A stretch of 64,000 nt of DNA from Andreprevotia sp. IGB-42 (GTDB lineage Bacteria > Pseudomonadota > Gammaproteobacteria > Burkholderiales > Chitinibacteraceae), in NCBI RefSeq assembly GCF_009848685.1, contig NZ_WXTX01000002.1, positions 248,001-312,000 on the forward strand. The letters are read 5' to 3'. Below the pieces are notes generated by a model that saw nothing but the letters and a program-made list of their open reading frames with translations, did no database searches and was not told the DNA's origin. The position numbers and the translations under genes were made by a program. Shown here piece by piece: positions 26,485-35,234 of the stretch (position 1 is the first letter of the stretch; each line of letters starts with the position of its first letter).

Positions 26485-26533
26485 GCGCCATCATGCGTTC
26501 CGGCGGACGAATGGCGGTAATGCATGATGGCGC
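26485..26533. repeat. 12-bp perfect inverted repeat in the irpA/chemoreceptor divergent region
   Basis: Arms at 26485-26496 and 26522-26533 are exact reverse complements around a 25-base loop. There is no T-run on either side. It may be an operator or an mRNA stem in the long leader of the chemoreceptor. Confidence 0.5.
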
Positions 26534-26636
26534 TGGCGGGCATTGCTGAAAACACATACACAGATAGTGCGCCATGACGGTGCGATAACGGGCAAAATCC
26601 ATCAGCAATTACTGATGTTTAAAACAGGAATACCCC

Positions 26637-28247
26637 GTGAAACTTTCCACCCGCCTGACATTGCTGATCGGCTGCACGGTGATCGGCCTTGTCATCGTCG
26701 CCACGCTGGCGCTGACCACCATACGCAGCACCATGCTGAGCGAGCGCCGCACCGAGATCAAACTGGTGCTGGACATGGCCGCCAACCAGATCAACCACTT
26801 CAAGGCGCAGCAAGCCGCCGGCAAACTCGGCAAGGAAGAAGCGCAGGCGCAAGCCCGCGCCGCGGTCAGCGCCTTGCGCGTGGGCGATGATTACCTGTTC
26901 GTGCGCCTGCCGGATAGCACGGTGCTGGTGCACCCGGACCCGCGCAAGCAGGGCAAGAAAGACCCGGGCAGCAAACTGCCGGACGGGCGTACCAGCATGC
27001 AGGCTTATCTGGACGCGCTGACCGGCAGCGATTTCGGCTATGTGGAACTGACCACCAAACGCCCCGGCGGCAACGAGGAAGTACCCAAGCTCAACGGGCT
27101 GATCCGCATCCAGGGCTGGGACTGGATCGTCGGCTTCGGCGTATTCCTCGATGACGTGGACAAGGCCTTCTGGCGCTCGGCGCTGACCTTCCTGCTGGTG
27201 GGCATTGCCATCGTGGCGGCGGTGGTGACGCTGGCGGTACTGATGTCGCGCAGCATCTACCGGCAGCTGGGCGGCGAGCCCGCCTATGCAGCCGAAGTGG
27301 CCACGGCCATCGCCAGTGGCGATCTCGGCCGGCAGATTGCCGGCAACGCCGCCAGCGGCAGCCTGCTGGGCGCCATGGCCAGCATGCAGGCCAATCTGCG
27401 GCAAATGATCCAGGGCATCCAGCAGGGTGCCGGCCAGTTGGGTGAATCCGCGCAAAGCCTCAGCCGGCAGATGGAACAGATCAATACCGCATCGCGCCAG
27501 TCATCCGATGCCACGGCGGCCACCGCTGCCGCCATCGAGCAGATGTCGGTCAGCGTGACGCAGATCTCGGACAGCGCACGCGAAAGCGAACAGAACTCGG
27601 TGCGCTCGACCGAGCTTGCCAACGAAGGGGCCGATCTCGTCACGCAGGCATCCAGCGAAATCCAGCGCATTGCCGGCGATGTCACCGAAGCATCGCAGCT
27701 GATCGCCGGGCTGGTGGAGCGCTCCAACGAAATCAGCGGCATCGTCGGCGTGATCAAGGACATTGCCGACCAGACCAATCTGCTGGCATTGAACGCCGCC
27801 ATCGAGGCCGCACGCGCCGGCGAGCAGGGCCGCGGCTTTGCGGTGGTCGCCGATGAAGTGCGCAAGCTGGCCGAGCGCACCGGCCAGGCCACCGGGCAGA
27901 TCGCCGGCATGATCCAGGGCATCCAGCAGGATACCGGCTCGGTAGTGGGCAGCATGAACGCCATCACCCCACAGGTGGCGCAAGGCGTGGCCAAGGCCGG
28001 CCAGGCAGCGGCAGCGCTGCACGAAATCAATGCCGGCACGCTCGATACGCTGGCGAAAATCCGCGACGTTGCGCATTCCACCTCCGAACAAAGCCAGGCC
28101 AGCGCCAATGTGGCCAGCAATGTGGAGCGCATTGCGCGCATGGTGGAGGATTCAGCCGAATCCGTCCGCGCCGCCAACGATGATGTACGCGCACTGGAGC
28201 GACTGGCGGGCGAATTGCGCGCGTCGGTGACGCGGTTCAGGCTGTGA
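26637..28247 (+). CDS. Methyl-accepting chemotaxis protein with a single Cache (sCache_2-like) sensor
   Basis: 536 residues from a GTG start with ACAGGA upstream. A membrane helix (~8-28), a periplasmic Cache sensor (~30-180; '[24 protein letters not shown]', '[17 protein letters not shown]'), a second helix (~182-205), a HAMP-like stretch (~205-260) and a long signalling coiled coil follow. The hairpin tip '[35 protein letters not shown]' is fully conserved. sCache_2 receptors often sense small carboxylates; the ligand is unknown. There is no C-terminal CheR/CheB-docking pentapeptide. No chemotaxis genes lie nearby, so this is a stand-alone receptor gene. Confidence 0.95.
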   Translation: MKLSTRLTLLIGCTVIGLVIVATLALTTIRSTMLSERRTEIKLVLDMAANQINHFKAQQAAGKLGKEEAQAQARAAVSALRVGDDYLFVRLPDSTVLVHPDPRKQGKKDPGSKLPDGRTSMQAYLDALTGSDFGYVELTTKRPGGNEEVPKLNGLIRIQGWDWIVGFGVFLDDVDKAFWRSALTFLLVGIAIVAAVVTLAVLMSRSIYRQLGGEPAYAAEVATAIASGDLGRQIAGNAASGSLLGAMASMQANLRQMIQGIQQGAGQLGESAQSLSRQMEQINTASRQSSDATAATAAAIEQMSVSVTQISDSARESEQNSVRSTELANEGADLVTQASSEIQRIAGDVTEASQLIAGLVERSNEISGIVGVIKDIADQTNLLALNAAIEAARAGEQGRGFAVVADEVRKLAERTGQATGQIAGMIQGIQQDTGSVVGSMNAITPQVAQGVAKAGQAAAALHEINAGTLDTLAKIRDVAHSTSEQSQASANVASNVERIARMVEDSAESVRAANDDVRALERLAGELRASVTRFRL

Positions 28248-28366
28248 GGCCATGCGCTACGGGCGACCGAAGCACGCAACGGGTGGCTTCATCAAAACGG
28301 AGCGGGGTGGGCGATGACCCGCCCAAGCATCATCTGCCCGCCGCAACAGAATCTGGCACAGCAACA

Positions 28367-28660
28367 ATGAACCCCATCAATCTTCAGGCACGCGTGGATA
28401 CGTCAACTCCATGGCGATCCAAAGTGCTGGCAAGTACAGGCGACGCCAATCTCAAGGTGCTGCGCATGGATGGCAGCCCCTACCCTGAAGAAACACACGA
28501 CTACGCCGAAGCACTGCTGGTGATCGAAGGCCAGCTGAACCTGACCGTGGGCAGCGATGCGATCACCGTGCGCGCCGGCGAATTGTTCATCGTGCCGGTG
28601 GGCGTTGCACATGCTGTGGCAGCAAGCAGCAATGGGGTGTTGGTCATTTTCGACCGCTGA
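28367..28660 (+). CDS. Small cupin-domain protein
   Basis: 97 residues from ATG 28367. The frame extends upstream into the end of the chemoreceptor, but that part is not cupin-like. A single conserved beta-barrel is seen: 'EETHDYAEALLVIEGQLNLTVGSDAITVRAGELFIVPVGVAHAV'-type sequence contains the two cupin motifs with metal-ligand candidates His (ETH) and His (VAH). The ligand is unknown. It is 120 bases downstream of the chemoreceptor and possibly co-transcribed. Confidence 0.8.
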   Translation: MNPINLQARVDTSTPWRSKVLASTGDANLKVLRMDGSPYPEETHDYAEALLVIEGQLNLTVGSDAITVRAGELFIVPVGVAHAVAASSNGVLVIFDR

Positions 28661-28711
28661 GGCAGATACTGGTCACAGGCGCCGCTGCCGCCGGCATCTG
28701 GCGGACTTGGA

Positions 28712-28900
28712 TCAACAGGGGCTGGTTGCCGCCTCCAGCCTCGTGAGCCAAGTCATCGCCGCCACCGCACTCTCCCCGCACATCTCCCGCTCGGGCTGCA
28801 GCCCGCCACATACCGCAGGCCGGCGCGGATCACCGAACAGCTTGCAGCGCAATTCATCATCGAGCTGGATACACGGCACGCCAGCGAGCTTGCCGTTGGG
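28712..28900 (-). pseudogene. 3' fragment of a YkgJ-type cysteine-cluster gene
   Basis: Read on the minus strand, an open stretch gives [19 protein letters not shown], then KLFGDPRRPAVCGGLQPERE, MCGESA.. and ends ..LEAATSPC before a TGA at 28712-28714. This is the C-terminal two thirds of the YkgJ-type protein encoded intact at 30638-30940. The N-terminal CxxxCxxCC part is missing; homology stops at ~28900, where the sequence turns AT-rich. Its base composition is GC-rich like the genome, unlike the 3' half of the intact copy. It is best read as the displaced original 3' end of the gene. Confidence 0.8.
28857..28882. repeat. Left copy of a 26-base near-identical direct repeat (putative junction)
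   Basis: 25 of 26 bases match 30810-30835 (mismatch at 28874/30827). Both copies lie at the same point of the YkgJ-type gene and mark the two ends of the AT-rich segment. It may be a recombination or attachment core, or simply conserved coding sequence. Confidence 0.6.
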
Positions 28901-29260
28901 TAATTATGTTCATACATAACTAGAGTCGTGTTTGTTTTTTTTCAATCATTGTTTGGACGTTTTTAGAACGTATCGCAGAAAAAATTAACTGCAGCCCTAG
29001 CGGACCTGTCATGTACTTTCCTACGCTTAATGCTCAGTATCAAAATTTCGACGTGTGCATTATTTGCATAGTTTAGGTCTTAAGTAACCGATAACAAACA
29101 ACTGACAGGGAGCAAGCGACCCAAGGCGGAAATAGCTGGTTTGAAGAGACAGACATTTAGGTACGACCAAGTGCAGCCATGCGCGCCTTGGCTCGTCGGC
29201 AAGAACACCTTGTTAGACAACAACTTGGGACGCATCAGCAAGAGAAGCAAGCGTTGCCCC
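28901..29260. other. AT-rich non-coding stretch of the inserted segment
   Basis: 360 bases with stop codons in all frames and no plausible gene. It contains a long T-run (28931-28940), and from 29092 to 29215 an outer TAACAA...TTGTTA pair encloses an inner 8-bp CCAAGGCG...CGCCTTGG pair. On the minus strand the latter begins with GTCTAAC, like an attC end, just after the TOPRIM gene's stop. Base composition is clearly unlike the flanking genome. Confidence 0.6.
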
Positions 29261-30559
29261 TCAAATCACTGGAGTTACCAATCCAGCCTGTTTTACCAGT
29301 GCATCAAGTAATTTCAATATCTTAGAAACATTGTAGCTACCATTTCGCAATTGATCGTCATGCTGATTGTAGAAATGCTTTGAATAGGCCTCTTTGAAAT
29401 CCAACGCCCCATGCCATGCGTCGATGTCTTTCTTGAAGTTACTCCATGTAATCTGAGGGGCTGGATTTTTTTCCACACCAAGGTCGAGGTCGAGATAGCA
29501 TTCAATTGCTGCGGCTCGTCCATTGATGTCAGATACGCTAACGCCTTCCGGACCGAGGGTGGAGAATGCCCTAAATTCCTCAAGATCGGGTAAGAGCATC
29601 GCTCGCATATTCGCAGGTAGTTTCAGTTTTTCTAGCTTGCGAAAAGCGTCAACACCCTCCGCATCGTTGTCGAAAACGAACAAGACCTGATTGAGAACGT
29701 CAATTCGCAAAAGCCCCTCTGCAAATTTGACGAGATTACCAGTTCCCCAGAAATGATGGCGTTCATCGACATCCACGAAATTGAAAAAATCTGCGACATC
29801 TGGGCGGAGAATATTTAGTGATCGCCGCATGATGCGTGCGTCAGATGCTCCCTCGGTTGCGATCAAAATTTTTTGTTTTTGGCGCACCCCGGGCTGAAAT
29901 GCCTCACGTTGAACCCAACCGGCATAGACAATGGGGCCAAACGCCCACGTGACCTCAACTTCAGCATTGGCCGCGTTCAGAGCAAAGATCTGAAGCATCG
30001 ACTCAGCACTCAGAATGCAAACTCTCGCAGAAAGGAAGCTAGTTTCTGACCAATAAGAATCAAAATTGTCAGTTCTGGGAATTCGCTCAAATACGTTGAT
30101 CTCAGCGGCAAACCGCCCTTGTGAAAGCGTGTTTCTGTCTGGCGTTTCATACTTAACGTAACCGCTTTTCAGATCGATTAGCGGATAGCGGCAAGCTAAA
30201 TTGCAAAATTCTTCAAACGTAAGATACTCGTTTTTCTGCTCTTCTGGCTCGCCAAAGCAATCTATATCGACTGCTTCCGCGACCACCGCTTGATATTCAG
30301 CGCGTGCTGCTTCAAGAGTGAAGCCTAGTATTTCAAGACGAGGCAATATGCGAGAAAGAGTTCTTGCAAAGAGTTCCTCAGCTTCATCAAGCTCTCCGTT
30401 CTCTTCAGGATGTTCTTCGTAATAACTGTAATTTATTGAGTCCGTCTTGCGGCGGAAGATATCACCCTGCTGAAATAAGAACCCGTAATCCATCCCCATG
30501 AAGTTCTTAGAGTAAGATAATGATATGTTACCAACGCAGAGTTCTACGGAAGTTCCCAT
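29261..30559 (-). CDS. HEPN/Toprim-type protein with C-terminal TOPRIM domain (candidate defence gene)
   Basis: 432 residues, AT-rich and with codon use unlike the rest of the window. The opening 'MGTSVELCVGNISLSYSKN' resembles the N-terminal domain that Pfam calls HEPN/Toprim N-terminal domain 1. The middle (~100-220) is unassigned. A TOPRIM fold follows: 'ILIATEGASDARIM' has the catalytic Glu (E236), and 'VLFVFDNDAEGVDAF' has the DxD pair (D297, D299), the classic metal-binding set of topoisomerase/OLD-type nucleases. A helical tail (~340-432) closes the protein. Relatives occur in mobile and conflict-system loci; nuclease activity against invading DNA or RNA is possible but unproven. No partner gene lies beside it. 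The start has a TATAAT box 44 bases upstream and a perfect palindrome between. Confidence 0.75.
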   Translation of the reverse strand: MGTSVELCVGNISLSYSKNFMGMDYGFLFQQGDIFRRKTDSINYSYYEEHPEENGELDEAEELFARTLSRILPRLEILGFTLEAARAEYQAVVAEAVDIDCFGEPEEQKNEYLTFEEFCNLACRYPLIDLKSGYVKYETPDRNTLSQGRFAAEINVFERIPRTDNFDSYWSETSFLSARVCILSAESMLQIFALNAANAEVEVTWAFGPIVYAGWVQREAFQPGVRQKQKILIATEGASDARIMRRSLNILRPDVADFFNFVDVDERHHFWGTGNLVKFAEGLLRIDVLNQVLFVFDNDAEGVDAFRKLEKLKLPANMRAMLLPDLEEFRAFSTLGPEGVSVSDINGRAAAIECYLDLDLGVEKNPAPQITWSNFKKDIDAWHGALDFKEAYSKHFYNQHDDQLRNGSYNVSKILKLLDALVKQAGLVTPVI

Positions 30560-30576
30560 CTAATGCACCTTCCCGC

Positions 30577-30592
30577 CAAAATTTAAATTTTG
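30577..30592. promoter_or_regulatory. Perfect 16-bp AT palindrome before the TOPRIM gene (putative operator)
   Basis: A self-complementary CAAAATTTAAATTTTG lies 18 bases upstream of the start codon and just downstream of the TATAAT box, where a bound repressor would block transcription. Confidence 0.5.
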
Positions 30593-30602
30593 TAATCACG
30601 GC

Positions 30603-30608
30603 ATTATA
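30603..30608 (-). promoter_or_regulatory. -10 element (TATAAT) of the TOPRIM gene
   Basis: A perfect TATAAT on the minus strand, 44 bases before the ATG. No convincing -35 hexamer is found at 16-18 bases. Confidence 0.6.
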
Positions 30609-30637
30609 CGGCTTCTTTTGGACGATCTGAGCCATTA

Positions 30638-30940
30638 TCACTTCAATGATCCATTGCTGACTGAGCCCCTAGGATCGGTGGCAATTTCAAGTTGTGTTAA
30701 ATAAAACATCGCCTGTCCTTTATTCTCGCCGCACATCTCAAACGACGGTTGCAATCCCGCGCAAACGGCTGGCCGATCTGGATGACCGAAGATTTTACAC
30801 TGCAAATTTTCATCGAGCTGGATACATGGCACGCCCGCGGGCTTGCCGCCCTCCATGCCCGGGATCGGGCTGGAGATGGATGGCGCAATGCAGCAGGCGC
30901 CGCAGCGCGGGCGGCACGAGAGGGGGGTGGAATGCAACAT
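30638..30940 (-). CDS. YkgJ-family cysteine-cluster protein, apparently chimeric
   Basis: 100 residues from ATG 30940 (MLHSTPLS...). The cluster begins CRPRCGACC (C-x3-C-x2-CC), followed by further conserved cysteines in 'GVPCIQL', 'LQCKIFG', 'AVCAGLQP' and 'EMCG', the pattern of the YkgJ/UPF0153 Zn- or Fe-binding family. The role is unknown. The 5' half (30835-30940) is GC-rich like the genome, while the 3' half (30638-30810) is much richer in A and T and resembles the neighbouring TOPRIM segment. The genome-like version of the 3' half lies displaced at 28712-28900. The ORF appears to have been restored by an incoming 3' end. Confidence 0.8.
   Translation of the reverse strand: MLHSTPLSCRPRCGACCIAPSISSPIPGMEGGKPAGVPCIQLDENLQCKIFGHPDRPAVCAGLQPSFEMCGENKGQAMFYLTQLEIATDPRGSVSNGSLK
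30810..30835. repeat. Right copy of the 26-base direct repeat (putative junction)
   Basis: The counterpart of 28857-28882. Base composition changes across it, from AT-rich on the left to GC-rich on the right, within one reading frame. Confidence 0.6.
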
Positions 30941-31182
30941 GGGCGCGATTGAAACGCGAACTGGCTCACATGGGCAAGTTGCAAAGCGGCCCAACCGACC
31001 ATTGGCGGCATGACCCTGGGCGAATGTTGTAGTAAGCTCGGCCCTTACAACAAAAAACCGGCCGCTCATCTGAGCAAACCGGTACGATCACATCGGGCGC
31101 GGCATCACGCCGCAGCTTGGGAATCGGGAACGCCAGAACCGGCACTGCATGCCGCGTCGGCTGTTCCGCTGGAGGAGTGGAA

Positions 31183-33174
31183 GTGAACGCAATCTACCTC
31201 GCGCTGACGGTAGCGATCCTGTTCGTCAATTCTGCCGCGCTGGCACAGCTGTTTGCGCGCTGGTTTGGCGACCGTCATCTCGCACGTGCAGCTGGCATCC
31301 TGGCGGTCTGTACACCGCTGTTCTTCGTCGAGCACCTGTTCGGTCTGGGCAAGCTGGCGTGGCTGTGGCCGCTGACCAGCATTGCCGCCGTGGCGCTGCT
31401 GCGCGGCAAGCTGGTGAGTACCGCGTTCTGGCGCAGCGAGCTGCCCTTCATCGTGCCGTTCTTCTGGGCACTGGCGTGGCGCTTTGCGTTCCCCAATATC
31501 GATGGCGGCACCGAGCACCTGGCCGACCTGTACTTCGTTGCCAACTACATCAATGGCGACAGCCTGCCCCCGCCCGATCAGTGGCTGCCGGGCTACAAGT
31601 TCAACTTCTACTACAGCTACCTGCATTACTGCACCGCGCTGCTGGGCCGCTGGCTGGGCGTAGGCCCGGGCATGGCGATGAACCTGGGCGACGTGGTGGT
31701 GTTTGCGCTGCTGGGCAGCCTGGCCTGGAGCGTGGTCAGCCGTTTCGTCACCAGCACCTGGGTAAAGACGGCCATCGTGGTGGGTGTGATCGTGGGCGGC
31801 ACCGGTGTGTCGCCGCTGCTGCCCATGCTGTACAACCCGGACAACACCATCGCGCAGATGTGGGGCAATACGCGCTTTGCCGGCATGTTCGACCAGGACA
31901 TCACCACCGTCTTCGGCCAGAAGCTGTTCCCCAAGATGACGATGGAAACCGCGCCGGTGCCGGGGTTCGAGCCGCGCGATCTGCCGCTGGAAACGCTATC
32001 TTATTATCTGTACCTGGGTGACCTGCACCCGCCGCTGGCGAGCTTCATCCTGGTGTTCTTCACGCTGGGGCTGTTTGCGCGACTGGAAAAACCCGAGGAA
32101 GGCGAAGACCCGCGGCCACTGCTGTTTGCCATCGGCAGTACGCTGGCCTTGCCGCTGGCGCTCAATATCTGGGCACTGCCGGTGCAGGGCTTCCTGGTGG
32201 TGTGCTGGCTGCTGTACCGCTGGACGGGCAAGCAGGTGATGCACTGGCGCTGGCTGGTGGCCGGCGCGCTGACGGTGATGGTGCTGATCTATCCCTACCT
32301 GACCGAATTCGTTCCCAACGCACTGGCCACGCCGATTGCACTGACCGACAGGCTCGATCACACACCATGGCGGCAAGGCTTGGCCATCTGGTGGCCGGTG
32401 CTGTGGCTGGTGGTACTGGCCATTCTGCATGGGCCGCGGCAACGGCTGGTTTTCTGGTCCGGCATTTTCGTGACCATGGTGTGGCTGATCACCGAATTCA
32501 TCGTCATCGACGATCCGATGGGGGGCCGTTACCAGCGTTTCAATACTGTACTCAAGTGGTGGTCGTGGCTGTACCCGGTGGCACTGCTGTGGCTGACCGC
32601 GCTGGTGGTGTCCAGCCAGCAGAAATGGGCGCGCGTGCTGGCGCTGGTGCCGGTACTGCTGGTATCGCTGTACCTGATCCCGCAGGCGTTGCACTGGAAG
32701 GCATCGATCAAGGGCGGGCTGCAAAGTGCTGGCCGCCTGCAGGGCGATGGCTGGCTGCGCGCGGATGAAACCAACCGCACCATCCTCAACTGGCTGCGCA
32801 CCGCGCCGCGCGGCAACGTACTGGAAAGCTTCGAGCGCGGCTCGTACAGCAACGCCAGCGCGTTTGCGCTGCATTCGGGCCAGCCATCGGCAATGGGCTG
32901 GGTGGATCATATCAACCTGTGGCGCGCCAACCCGGCGTACATGGCGCAACGCGCCGAGGCCATACGTGCGCTCTACCAGGGCGAGCTGCCCACCGCGCGC
33001 GACTGGCTGAAAACGCAGAACGTGCGCTACGTGGTGTGGAGCAAATTCGATACCGCCCGCGGCCCGCAAACGCTGGCCACGCTGCAGCAGCAGTTGGCGC
33101 CCGATTACGTGTGGATCCCGTTGTGGGGCACCGCGCCCGACCAGTACGGTGTGTTCAAGCGCCTTTACTATTAA
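31183..33174 (+). CDS. DUF2298 (YYY-family) polytopic membrane protein, first copy
   Basis: 663 residues from GTG 31183, chosen because GGAGGAG precedes it at normal distance. There are about a dozen hydrophobic helices up to ~residue 520, then a soluble C-terminal part. Family marks are 'PDQWLPGYKFNFYYSYLHYCTALLG' and 'YYLYLGDLHPPLASFILVFF', the aromatic YYY and GDLHP stretches of DUF2298. The architecture, an acidic/His residue in a periplasmic loop plus a C-terminal domain, is that of GT-C glycosyltransferases that use polyprenyl-phosphate sugars. Transfer of a sugar to a surface glycan is inferred from the GtrA and GT2 genes behind it. The C-terminal domain ('RNWLKTQNVRYVVWSK'-type) is shared with the second copy. 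Confidence 0.8.
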   Translation: MNAIYLALTVAILFVNSAALAQLFARWFGDRHLARAAGILAVCTPLFFVEHLFGLGKLAWLWPLTSIAAVALLRGKLVSTAFWRSELPFIVPFFWALAWRFAFPNIDGGTEHLADLYFVANYINGDSLPPPDQWLPGYKFNFYYSYLHYCTALLGRWLGVGPGMAMNLGDVVVFALLGSLAWSVVSRFVTSTWVKTAIVVGVIVGGTGVSPLLPMLYNPDNTIAQMWGNTRFAGMFDQDITTVFGQKLFPKMTMETAPVPGFEPRDLPLETLSYYLYLGDLHPPLASFILVFFTLGLFARLEKPEEGEDPRPLLFAIGSTLALPLALNIWALPVQGFLVVCWLLYRWTGKQVMHWRWLVAGALTVMVLIYPYLTEFVPNALATPIALTDRLDHTPWRQGLAIWWPVLWLVVLAILHGPRQRLVFWSGIFVTMVWLITEFIVIDDPMGGRYQRFNTVLKWWSWLYPVALLWLTALVVSSQQKWARVLALVPVLLVSLYLIPQALHWKASIKGGLQSAGRLQGDGWLRADETNRTILNWLRTAPRGNVLESFERGSYSNASAFALHSGQPSAMGWVDHINLWRANPAYMAQRAEAIRALYQGELPTARDWLKTQNVRYVVWSKFDTARGPQTLATLQQQLAPDYVWIPLWGTAPDQYGVFKRLYY

Positions 33175-33207
33175 CCCGCCCTAGCCCATTCCGGTTCGAG
33201 ATCAACC

Positions 33208-35229
33208 ATGTCTGCCATTTACTACTTTTTCACGCTGGCGCTGATCCTGCTGCACTTTGCAGCGGTATCGGCGTTGCTGTCGCGCTGGGTGCAATCATTC
33301 CACGTGGCGCGTGCCGGCGGCATCCTGGCGTTCACGCTGGCGTGCTTCTTCATCGAGCACTTCCAGGGCCTGGGCAAGCTGGGCTGGCTGTGGCCGATCA
33401 GCACCGCGGGCTCGCTGGCGGTGCTGTGGTGGAACCGTGACAGGCTGAAAGCAGATCGCTTCATCCGCGCCGAACTGGTGTTCTGGGTGTTCGTGGCCTA
33501 CGGGCTGGTGTGGAAATGGATTTTCCCCTCCATCTACCCGACATCCGAGCGCATTACCGACCTGTTCTTCATCACCAACTACCTGCCGGGCGCCACGCTG
33601 CCGCCGCCGGATCACTGGTTTCCGCAACGGGTATTCGATTACTACTACGCGTTCCAGCACTATGGCGCAGCGCTGATGGGGAGGATTTTCAATCTGTCGC
33701 CGGGCCTGTCGTACAACTTTGCCATGCCGCTGCTGATGGGCATGACAGTGGCGCTGACCTGGGATTTCGGCGGCCGTTTCATCCGCCATACCGGCTGGAA
33801 AGTATTGCTGGTGGCCACGCTGATCATCGGCGGCACCGGTGCCACCCCGTTCGTGCACCTGGTGCGCAGCGCGGATGCCGGCGCCTGGGGCGAATCCAAC
33901 AACCGCATGTGGGGCAGCGCGCGCTTCATCGGCCTGTACGACCACGACCAGACCAATACCGAGATCGGCCGCAAGCTCTTCCTCAGCCAGCCGATCTCGC
34001 CGGGCTTCGAGCGGCGCGAGCTGCCGATGGAAGGCTTCGGCTACCAGTACTTCCTGGGTGACTACCACCCGCCGCTGGGGGGGTTCTTCCTGCTGGCGCT
34101 GGCATTGGCGCTGATCGGCATGCTGGAAAAAGGCGTGGGCAACCGCCGTGCCAATACCGCACTACTGGCGTTCAGCGTGCCCGTCACCATCGCCACCAAT
34201 ACCTGGATCTTCCCGCTGCAGGCGCTGCTGGTGGCGGGCTGGGCGATCTGGCGCACGCGCGACAAGAAAAGAACCGAGCCATCGGTTACTGATACCGACT
34301 GGCCGGCGCTGATTGCCGGCGGGCTGGTGTCTTTCATCCTGCTATACCCGTTCCTGGCCGGTTTTGCTGCCAAATCGCTGGCCACGCCGTTCAAGATCGT
34401 CCCGTGGGATGACCATACGCCGTGGCGGCAATTCCTGGCGCAACACTGGCCAATGCTGCTGATGATCGGTATCGGCATGGTCCGCAGCGAAACGCGCCGG
34501 CTGGCCACCTACTTTGCACTCGCTTTTGGTGCGATGCTGTTCGTTTCCGAATTCATCTTTGTGGATGATCCCTCCGGCGGCAAATACGAGCGCACCAACA
34601 CTACGATGAAGTGGTGGGGCTGGATCTGGACCGGCGCGCTGATCTCGCTGGGCGGCATCCTGCTGGGCTCTCCATCGCGCGCAATACGCTGGGTGGTGGG
34701 TATTTCGCTGGCGATCACCTGCTATTACATCGTCGATGTGGGCAATTACATCTACTACTCGGCGTTTCAGGGCGAAGGTTCGCGGGACAAGGGCAAGCTG
34801 TACGCTCACGCAACCTATACCAACGACGACACCGCGCGCGACATGTTCCGTTACCTGAACACCGCGCCGGACGGCGTGGTGATGGAAAACCTGTATACCG
34901 ACGCGTTCAACGACGGCACCGTGTACGCGATCTTCGCGGTGAAACCCTCGCTGCTGGGCTGGCCGTCGCACCTGATGACCTGGCATGGCAACGTGCCGGA
35001 GGCGTGGATCGTGCGCGATGGCATCCGCTCCTTCTACGCCGGCACGCTGCCGGACGCCCGTACCTGGCTGCTGGCGCATGACGTGCGCTACATCGTGTGG
35101 AATGCCAAGGACACCGCCAATACTGCCGCCTGGAGCAAGTGGCAACAGGAAATCGGCAGCAGCTATGCGTGGCTGAACTTCAGCCAGGCCGGCCAGCCGC
35201 CGGTGGGCTTCTGGGTACGCCGCCGGTGA
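33208..35229 (+). CDS. DUF2298 (YYY-family) polytopic membrane protein, second copy
   Basis: 673 residues, a clear paralogue of the gene 33 bases upstream and aligned along its length: both start with an 'ALTVAILF/TLALILLHF' helix, keep 'PPPDHWFPQRVFDYYYAFQHYGAALMG' and 'YQYFLGDYHPPLGGFFLLALAL', and end in a soluble region with 'RYIVWNAKDTA'. Sequence has drifted well beyond a recent duplication, so the two probably have different substrates or act as a pair. Predicted inner-membrane GT-C enzyme. The family is mostly reported, to my knowledge, from archaea, Chloroflexi and Actinobacteria, which makes a tandem pair in this background noteworthy. Confidence 0.8.
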   Translation: MSAIYYFFTLALILLHFAAVSALLSRWVQSFHVARAGGILAFTLACFFIEHFQGLGKLGWLWPISTAGSLAVLWWNRDRLKADRFIRAELVFWVFVAYGLVWKWIFPSIYPTSERITDLFFITNYLPGATLPPPDHWFPQRVFDYYYAFQHYGAALMGRIFNLSPGLSYNFAMPLLMGMTVALTWDFGGRFIRHTGWKVLLVATLIIGGTGATPFVHLVRSADAGAWGESNNRMWGSARFIGLYDHDQTNTEIGRKLFLSQPISPGFERRELPMEGFGYQYFLGDYHPPLGGFFLLALALALIGMLEKGVGNRRANTALLAFSVPVTIATNTWIFPLQALLVAGWAIWRTRDKKRTEPSVTDTDWPALIAGGLVSFILLYPFLAGFAAKSLATPFKIVPWDDHTPWRQFLAQHWPMLLMIGIGMVRSETRRLATYFALAFGAMLFVSEFIFVDDPSGGKYERTNTTMKWWGWIWTGALISLGGILLGSPSRAIRWVVGISLAITCYYIVDVGNYIYYSAFQGEGSRDKGKLYAHATYTNDDTARDMFRYLNTAPDGVVMENLYTDAFNDGTVYAIFAVKPSLLGWPSHLMTWHGNVPEAWIVRDGIRSFYAGTLPDARTWLLAHDVRYIVWNAKDTANTAAWSKWQQEIGSSYAWLNFSQAGQPPVGFWVRRR

Positions 35230-35234
35230 CCACC

